From Bacillus pinisoli (lineage in GTDB: Bacteria; Bacillota; Bacilli; Bacillales; SA4): DNA of 40,704 nucleotides. Where the stretch lies: contig NZ_JAJQKI010000022.1 in NCBI RefSeq assembly GCF_023036475.1, positions 1-40,704 of the forward strand, written 5' to 3'. The translations under genes were made by a program, and so were the position numbers. Below, in pieces: positions 35,658-40,704 of the stretch (position 1 is the first letter of the stretch; every line of letters starts with the position of its first letter). The notes below the pieces were generated by a model, which was not told the DNA's origin, did not search any database, and worked only from the letters and a program-made list of their open reading frames with translations.

Positions 35658-36636
35658 TTTGATCACCATGCTTAAAATGATTATAACCTTGTTTTTTTAA
35701 TTCAATTAAATCTTGGTCCTTCTTAAGAAAAACCTGACCCGTTCCTGTTTGAACAGTCCCAACCTGTTCCACCTTTATATTATTGGCAGTGAACTGTTGT
35801 TTCAATTCTGGCCAAAGCTCTTCAGAAATACAACCTATTAGTTGATAATCCTCGCCGCCGTATAAAGCCCAATTTATTGCTTGGCCTCTTCCGAATGAAA
35901 GGATTTCCGAAGATAATGGTAGGAGATTCTCCTCTAATATCATATTAACCTGGCTGGCCTCTGCAATCTCAATCGCTTCACTTGCCACACCATCACTTAT
36001 ATCATTAACTGCCACTCGCTCAAACTCAATCATAATAGTGCCTGCCAAAACTTGTGGCTCCGGTAATTGATGTCGTTTAAGGAGGTACTCGTTACTATCT
36101 TGGTCGTTTAAGAGAATATGTAAACCTGCCGCCGAATCTCCTACCGTGCCAGTGATAAAAATAACATCACCTGGTCTTGCATGAGAACGCCGCAAGCTTT
36201 TTCCTTTTGTGATTTCTCCCAATACCGTAACATTTACAATTAAAGGTCCGTTTGTTGAAACAGTATCTCCGCCAATTAGAACCATATGATGCTGCATGGC
36301 CAGTTCTTCCATTCCGCGATAGAGATCCACCAATTCTTCTTCCTTCCAATGGCTTGGCACCACAAGAGAAACAAGGTAATACTTGGCCATTCCTCCCATT
36401 GCAGCCACATCACTAATATTAGCGGCAAGCGCTTTATGGCCTATTTGGTAAGGGCTCATCGTCTTTCTCGCAAAGTGCACATTCTCTACCATCGTATCCG
36501 TACAGGATATCATGTCTGTATATGCCTTCGGTCTCACAATTGCCGCGTCGTCACCTATTCCCACAATGACCTCTTCTGGTAAAGTCCGTTTAGGTGTAAT
36601 TTGCTTTATAAAATCGAATTCATCCCGAATACTCAT
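35635..36636 (-). CDS. thiL: Thiamine-monophosphate kinase ThiL
   Basis: 333-residue enzyme converting thiamine monophosphate to the active diphosphate. It belongs to the PurM-like fold family: VIVGIGDDAAIVRP (about 24-37) with the metal-binding Asp pair, HKALAANISDVAAMGG (about 67-82), VLIGGDTVSTNGPL, and FITGTVGDSAAGLH. It is first gene of the tsa operon. The tRNA terminator lies just upstream, with only about 30 bases between and no clear promoter, so some transcription may come by readthrough. Confidence 0.96.
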   Translation of the reverse strand: MSIRDEFDFIKQITPKRTLPEEVIVGIGDDAAIVRPKAYTDMISCTDTMVENVHFARKTMSPYQIGHKALAANISDVAAMGGMAKYYLVSLVVPSHWKEEELVDLYRGMEELAMQHHMVLIGGDTVSTNGPLIVNVTVLGEITKGKSLRRSHARPGDVIFITGTVGDSAAGLHILLNDQDSNEYLLKRHQLPEPQVLAGTIMIEFERVAVNDISDGVASEAIEIAEASQVNMILEENLLPLSSEILSFGRGQAINWALYGGEDYQLIGCISEELWPELKQQFTANNIKVEQVGTVQTGTGQVFLKKDQDLIELKKQGYNHFKHGDQNETTVDN

Positions 36637-36668
36637 CTCTATCTACCTCTACTTAAAACGAATCCATA

Positions 36669-36699
36669 CAAAAAACCTTAGGAATATATCCTAAGGTCC
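36669..36699 (-). terminator. Terminator of the tRNA operon
   Basis: On the minus strand CCTTAGGA, TATAT, TCCTAAGG and TTTTTT: a perfect 8-bp stem and T tract, between tRNA-Asp and thiL. Confidence 0.85.
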
Positions 36700-36750
36700 C
36701 TATATCATTATTGTCTTATTATCCATTCAAAAAAGCAAATAAATATATTA

Positions 36751-36826
36751 TGGCGGTCCCGACGGGAATCGAACCCGCGATCTCCTGCGTGACAGGCAGG
36801 CATGTTAACCGCTACACCACGGGACC
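36751..36826 (-). tRNA. tRNA-Asp (GTC)
   Basis: 76 bases including an encoded CCA (36751-36753). Acceptor GGTCCCG pairs with CGGGACC. The D arm is GTGTAGCGGTTAACATG, the anticodon stem CCTGC with loop CTGTCAC gives GTC (36791-36793), and the T arm is GCGGGTTCGATTCCCGT. All stems are intact. Confidence 0.97.
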
Positions 36827-36956
36827 ATTTCAGAAAAGAAATATGATTTATGCAATTTATTACAACTGGTACAACTGTCCCCTTCCTCTAAAGGAAAATT
36901 CAAGTATGTTAATGCGTCGGGACAACTCGAAGTCTTTTCTTTGAAGCTTCGCTCGT

Positions 36957-36973
36957 CGCTACACCACGGGACC
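36957..36973 (-). pseudogene. 5' fragment of tRNA-Asp
   Basis: GGTCCCGTGGTGTAGCG, identical to the first 17 bases of tRNA-Asp, with the preceding flank TTTTCTGAGAT also like that upstream of the real gene. After base 17 the sequence changes into unrelated ACGAGCGAAGCTTC. It is a broken duplicate, not a functional tRNA. Confidence 0.8.
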
Positions 36974-36987
36974 ATCTCAGAAAAATT

Positions 36988-37064
<77 letters not shown>

Positions 37065-37171
37065 ATAATAAAAAGTATTAAATTTATTGAATGCATTTCA
37101 TATCTTCTAGACGACCATCCCGATTTATCAATCGGTATGCTGAAGTTTTTTCGATGAAGCTTATTCGTGCG

Positions 37172-37185
37172 TGCTCCACCCCGCG
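37172..37185 (-). pseudogene. 5' fragment of tRNA-fMet
   Basis: CGCGGGGTGGAGCA, identical to the first 14 bases of tRNA-fMet. The 50 bases upstream also resemble those upstream of the real gene (TACTTTTTATT next to the start in both). The rest of the tRNA is replaced by unrelated sequence with GAAGCTTC-like bases as after the tRNA-Asp fragment. Confidence 0.75.
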
Positions 37186-37275
37186 ACAATAAAAAGTATA
37201 AATTTTCTTAAATGCATATCATTTCTTTCGATGGCGACAATAGAAACTCGCATTCCTTAAAACGTCACAATAAAT

Positions 37276-37304
37276 ATCATAACATCAATATTTGGAGAAA
37301 GCAA
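37276..37304 (-). promoter_or_regulatory. SigA promoter of the tRNA operon
   Basis: On the minus strand TTGCTT (37299-37304), 17-bp spacer, TATGAT (37276-37281), upstream of the tRNA-fMet fragment; it would transcribe both fragments and both tRNAs to the terminator at 36669. Confidence 0.7.
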
Positions 37305-37350
37305 TAGTAATATCCAAAAAAATAATTCAGATTTTATAAAATCATAAATA

Positions 37351-37388
37351 GAAAAGGTACACACATTTATTGAGCATGCGTATACCTT
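37351..37388 (-). terminator. Terminator of the EamA transporter gene
   Basis: On the minus strand AAGGTATACGCAT (37376-37388) pairs with ATGTGTGTACCTT (37354-37366) over 13 bp with two G-U pairs, followed by TTCTATTT. Confidence 0.75.
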
Positions 37389-37410
37389 ACTTATTTCATA
37401 TAAACTACAG

Positions 37411-38316
37411 TTATGACCTGAGTGTTACTACTGTTTTCTCCTTTTTAGGGTTATACCTAATATCCGAAATCAAGAAGACACTACTTAAAATAACAGTTAG
37501 ACCGGCAATCATTCCTAAAGTAATTTGTTCATTAAGAAAAACAATACCCCAAATCATCCCAAACAGAGGAACCAGAAACGTCACGCTTAATGTTTTTGTC
37601 GGTCCTACATTTGCAATTAAGTAAAAATACAGGAGATACCCTATGGCAGTACATAATAGGGCTAAACAAATGACGGAGAAAGCTACTTTTGTTGTCAAAG
37701 CTGATGAAGAGGGTGGCAAGTTTAGTAGTGTGAATGGAATTAGAAGTAAAGTTGCTCCCATTTGTTGTCCAAAGGCGATTGATAAAGGTGGTACCCCATT
37801 GAATGCCTTTTTAGCATAAACACCAGCAAATCCATAAGAAACCGTTGAAAGTATGGAGAAGATGATCGCTATTATTACTTCCGAGGTAATTAATAACGGA
37901 CTCCAACCCACTAAGATGATTACACCAACAATGCCTACTAAAATACCAAAACATTTCTTAACACTTAATTTTTCTTTCATCCATTTCCATGCAATAACAG
38001 CTGTAAATAACGGTGTCATAGAATTAATAATTGCTAAAATTGATGCATGTAAGTGAAGAGATGCTGTTGCAATCAAAATGAATGGAATTGCTGCATTTAA
38101 CGCACCTATAATCATGTATTGTTTCCAATGCATCCCCCATCTAGTTGATTTGGCAAACATAAGAATGAAAATCAATAGAGCAGCTGATGCAATAGTTACA
38201 CGTCCTTGGATGGTTGGAAACGGGCCTATTGCAGGTGAAGCAATCCTAATAAATAAAAATGATGCTCCCCATAATCCAGCTAGTCCTACCAGTGCTGCGA
38301 TTTCTTTTGCTTTCAC
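37411..38316 (-). CDS. EamA-family drug/metabolite transporter
   Basis: 301-residue membrane protein with ten segments in two EamA repeats. Repeat 1 begins MKAKEIAALVGLAGLWGASFLFIR with the usual WGASF motif and ends near residue 137; repeat 2 contains LSTVSYGFAGVYAKKA and FLVPLFGMIWGIVFLNEQ. Such transporters export amino acids or other metabolites; the substrate is unknown. It overlaps the Ada-type regulator by one base, suggesting co-expression, possibly under that regulator. Confidence 0.85.
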   Translation of the reverse strand: MKAKEIAALVGLAGLWGASFLFIRIASPAIGPFPTIQGRVTIASAALLIFILMFAKSTRWGMHWKQYMIIGALNAAIPFILIATASLHLHASILAIINSMTPLFTAVIAWKWMKEKLSVKKCFGILVGIVGVIILVGWSPLLITSEVIIAIIFSILSTVSYGFAGVYAKKAFNGVPPLSIAFGQQMGATLLLIPFTLLNLPPSSSALTTKVAFSVICLALLCTAIGYLLYFYLIANVGPTKTLSVTFLVPLFGMIWGIVFLNEQITLGMIAGLTVILSSVFLISDIRYNPKKEKTVVTLRS

Positions 38317-38879
38317 TATTGATTATCTCTCCTTTTTCTAAATTCTGTAGGTGTACATCCATAATAACGATAAAAAACTTCTGAAAAATAAGCTGAGCTT
38401 TTATATCCGATTACATGTGCAATATCCGTAATACTATCGCTGGTGTTTTCTATTAAATGAACAGAACGTAACATTCTAGCCCTTGTTTGATATTTTTGTG
38501 GTGAAAGATCTGTTATCTCTTTAAATAACCGTTGTAAATGAAACTTACTCATTCCCACTTCTTTTGCCAGTTCATCTAGAGTAAAGCTAGATGAATACCT
38601 AGCTTCAATCAGTTCTTTTGCTAACTCGACTACAACCAAGCTATCATTCGGAGCATCAATTAAGTCTGGTCTACATCGTTTACAAGGCCGGAATCCTTCT
38701 TTTACAGCTTTCGCAGATACAGAAAAGAAAATAGTATTTTTTCGAAGAGGAGGTCTTGATTTACAAGAAGGTCTACAAAATATCTTTGTTGTTTTTACAG
38801 CATAAAGAAAGAGGCCATCATAGTTACTATCACAAGTTTCCACGGCTTCCCACATTACACTATCATTTAATAAACTCAT
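38316..38879 (-). CDS. adaA: Ada-type methylphosphotriester-DNA methyltransferase and AraC regulator (AdaA-like)
   Basis: 187 residues. The Ada zinc domain has the four ligands Cys35, Cys39, Cys66 and Cys69 in TKIFCRPSCKSRPP and GFRPCKRCRPDL; Cys35 is the residue that takes the methyl group in Ada. An AraC-type helix-turn-helix pair follows (about 95-180; FTLDELAKEVGMSKFHLQRL and SITDIAHVIGYKSSAYFSEV). There is no C-terminal O6-methylguanine domain, which in B. subtilis is a separate adaB gene. Here the partner gene is the EamA transporter instead. It probably activates alkylation-response genes. Confidence 0.88.
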   Translation of the reverse strand: MSLLNDSVMWEAVETCDSNYDGLFLYAVKTTKIFCRPSCKSRPPLRKNTIFFSVSAKAVKEGFRPCKRCRPDLIDAPNDSLVVVELAKELIEARYSSSFTLDELAKEVGMSKFHLQRLFKEITDLSPQKYQTRARMLRSVHLIENTSDSITDIAHVIGYKSSAYFSEVFYRYYGCTPTEFRKRRDNQ

Positions 38880-39001
38880 GCTTTCATTAGACCTCCTTAC
38901 ACTTGTTTTACCATAATTTTCAACAGTCTTGCATTCAAAATCTTGCTTTTCAATTTTATATATCTATCCTATTAAGGACTACTGTCAGAACTTGAATAAT
39001 C

Positions 39002-39060
39002 AAAAAAAGTAGTTCAGATTGGGGTTACAGTTAAATTGTACTCCAATACTGAACTACTTA
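39002..39060 (-). terminator. Terminator of the PLP enzyme gene
   Basis: On the minus strand AAGTAGTTCAG.ATTGG...CCAAT.TGAACTACTTTTTTT: 16 paired bases with one mismatch, then a T tract, directly after the stop. Confidence 0.9.
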
Positions 39061-39063
39061 ATA

Positions 39064-40203
39064 TTAGTTTTTGGATTCACTTATCGCTTCTGTGAAAGTA
39101 TCTAAGATATCTTGCTCATCCTCTATACCAATTGAAATCCGAATTAAACCTCTAGTTATGCCTAGTGCATCTAGTGTCTCCTTATCAAGAGCACGATGTG
39201 ACGTTGCTATCGGGTAAGAAACGGTTGTTTCCACACCAGCAAGGGTTGGAACCAGTTTAATCCAACTGAGGGATGTAATAAACTGCTCAATATTATATTG
39301 GTGTTCATCAAGTTCTATTGTAACCATTGCACCGTTACCTTTTGATGAAAGATTGGATGGATAAAATACTTTCTTTACACCAGTAAGCTTTACCAGGCCT
39401 TCTGCAACCTTAGCAGCATTGGAGGATTGCTTCTCCATTCGTATACTCAACGTCTTTAGTCCTCTGCAAGCCAACCAGCTTTCAAAAGGACTTAGATTTG
39501 CTCCTAAATTTCCTAACTTTTGATTTACCTTCGTAATTAAATCTTGGCTTCCAACAACAACTCCTGCCGTTACATCACTATGACCGCCAATATATTTCGT
39601 AGCACTATGGATAACTAGATCAATTCCAGTCTCAAGTGGCTTACATAAAAAAGGGGTAGCAAAAGTATTATCAATCATTGAAACTAACTTATATTCCTTT
39701 GCAACATCGACAATTTGTTCTAAGTCCTCTACTCTAAGAAATGGGTTAGTAACCGATTCACTATAAATGACTTTCGTATTAGGTTTAATAGCTTCCACAA
39801 TTGTTTCTCTATTAGCAAAAGAAACAAAGGACGATTCTATCCCAACTTCTTTAAGTTCCTTGGCTATTAATTGAAAGGTCCCTCCATATAGGTCATCATT
39901 CGCAATAACATGATCTCCTGTTTTGGCTACTGCTAGTATACTAACTAAAACAGCTGATAATCCGGAGGAAGTAGCTACACCAGCTTCAGCTCCTTCTAAA
40001 GAAGCGACAGCACGGCCAAGTTCATCTGTATTGGGGTTTCCTACACGTGAATATAGATAGTTTCCTTCACCCTCGTAATAAGCCTCTAACTCTTGTAACG
40101 ATTTAAAAGAAAAGGCAGATGTTTGATAAATTGGGGTTACTTTACTATGGATTGTGTCTTCTTTCTTTTTAGAAAAGTGAACATTCTTCGTATGAAACTT
40201 CAT
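39064..40203 (-). CDS. Cys/Met-metabolism PLP-dependent enzyme (cystathionine gamma-synthase/lyase family)
   Basis: About 379 residues, cytoplasmic PLP enzyme of trans-sulfuration. Family motifs: YSRVGNPNTDELG (about 51-63), VATSSGLSAVLVSIL (about 75-89), DDLYGGTFQL, SVTNPFLRVEDL and the PLP lysine in HSATKYIGGHSDV (about 200). The second of two ATG codons (40201-40203) is chosen because GAGGGG is 6 bases upstream of it. It could be a cystathionine gamma-lyase, gamma-synthase or methionine gamma-lyase; the sequence does not decide. No S-box or T-box leader is seen upstream. A possible promoter is TTGACT (40260-40265) with TAAAGT 17 bases on. Confidence 0.85.
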   Translation of the reverse strand: MKFHTKNVHFSKKKEDTIHSKVTPIYQTSAFSFKSLQELEAYYEGEGNYLYSRVGNPNTDELGRAVASLEGAEAGVATSSGLSAVLVSILAVAKTGDHVIANDDLYGGTFQLIAKELKEVGIESSFVSFANRETIVEAIKPNTKVIYSESVTNPFLRVEDLEQIVDVAKEYKLVSMIDNTFATPFLCKPLETGIDLVIHSATKYIGGHSDVTAGVVVGSQDLITKVNQKLGNLGANLSPFESWLACRGLKTLSIRMEKQSSNAAKVAEGLVKLTGVKKVFYPSNLSSKGNGAMVTIELDEHQYNIEQFITSLSWIKLVPTLAGVETTVSYPIATSHRALDKETLDALGITRGLIRISIGIEDEQDILDTFTEAISESKN

Positions 40204-40667
40204 TTTCATCCCCTCAGTACATTAATGTTAAACTTGACTTTACTCCTATAAAGGATAGAAGTCAATGATATTTTGTATTATTCTAATAATTATTGTAAGG
40301 TTCATCTTCACTGTTATTTATTAATTGAAGTAATTTATTAATTTGATGTGAAGAGCCTTTGTTACTTTCTTAAGACAGTCTTAAAAAGGAGTGAGATAGA
40401 CAAGTTCTTAGCTACTTTTAAAGTAGTGCAGGGATGGTTTCTTCCTAAATGAAGGTATTTTAAGACTAAATTATAGAAGTATAAAGCTAGGCTATTCTGA
40501 TTCTGCCTGAAGAGAGAGTCGCAGTTTTTCTCCAGAGGTGTATTTCCACGAAAATATGCATTATTTCAGCTTTTTATTGATATTTACACGAAAAAATCAG
40601 TTATTTCACGATTTTCTTTTTTATTTCACACTTTGACCATGTAATTCCGCGAAAACAAAAAACACAC
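40204..40667. other. Non-coding right-hand region with degenerate repeats
   Basis: About 460 bases without a gene. It holds a possible promoter for the PLP enzyme (-35 at 40260-40265), a perfect 15-bp odd palindrome TTAAGACAGTCTTAA (40370-40384), and from about 40543 two imperfect copies of a TTTMCACGAAAA...TTATTTCA motif with a third partial copy TTCCGCGAAAAC at 40645. Confidence 0.5.
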
Positions 40668-40699
40668 AAAAAAAAGTAGCTAAAATTAGCTACTTTTTT
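40668..40699. terminator. Terminator at the right edge
   Basis: AAAAAGTAGCTA, AAAT, TAGCTACTTTTTT: palindromic stem with A and T tracts on both sides, so it can work in both directions. It probably serves a gene to the right of the window. Confidence 0.8.
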
Positions 40700-40704
40700 A
40701 AAGA

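Noticed and set aside
40204..40500. Possible SAM (S-box) or T-box leader before the PLP enzyme
   Set aside because: None of the conserved core motifs could be found by eye on the minus strand.

Overview
The window is a piece of a low-GC Firmicutes chromosome of the family Bacillaceae. Three things point there. The block moaC-rex-tatA-tatC-ydiK-ydiL-groES-groEL, together with ydiF and thiL-tsaE-tsaB-rimI-tsaD, follows the Bacillus subtilis ydi/groESL order (from memory). A yeaC-yeaD-yebA-guaA-pbuG block is present. Signals are Bacillus-type: strong AGGAGG ribosome sites, TTG/GTG starts, CIRCE, a Fur box, TTATNCACA DnaA boxes and guanine riboswitches. Genus and species cannot be fixed from the sequence alone.

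Layout. 1-300: tandem promoters and boxA leader of a ribosomal RNA operon that runs off the left edge. 344-3851: purine genes pbuG and guaA, each behind its own promoter, guanine aptamer and terminator. 3848-8189: three-gene MoxR ATPase / DUF58 / membrane transglutaminase operon. 8190-13709: accessory genes, namely a ferritin-like/cupin fusion, a membrane-anchored GRDP-like protein with a Gly/Ser/Cys tail, an alpha/beta hydrolase, a DUF5661 protein and a cation/proton antiporter. 13946-17688: Fur-controlled ferric iron ABC transporter. 17863-19167: CNNM/CBS membrane protein of the MpfA/CorC type. 19602-21705: groESL under CIRCE/HrcA. 21981-27145: ydiL, ydiK, tatC, tatA, rex, moaC and the ABC-F protein ydiF. 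27240-27438: a cluster of DnaA boxes. 27555-29039: secreted lipase. 29200-32747: a five-gene ECF sigma operon in which the sigma gene lies between two small zinc-binding anti-sigma-like membrane proteins, behind a 650-residue membrane protein and a candidate ECF promoter. 32840-36636: thiL-tsaE-tsaB-rimI-tsaD, making the t6A tRNA modification. 36751-37304: tRNA-fMet and tRNA-Asp with duplicated 5' tRNA fragments. 37411-40203: EamA transporter, Ada-type regulator and a Cys/Met-metabolism PLP enzyme.

Connections. The purine genes are switched by guanine through termination. Iron uptake is switched by Fur, chaperonins by HrcA, and the ECF operon probably by its own sigma factor. Two copies of a short inverted-repeat element, each with its own perfect 8-bp target duplication, lie at 29095-29178 and 34329-34516; the second sits inside the tsa operon. 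The most noteworthy items are the DnaA-box cluster beside ydiF, the mobile-element pair, the ECF operon architecture and the tRNA 5'-fragment duplications. No CRISPR array, prophage or intact insertion sequence was seen.
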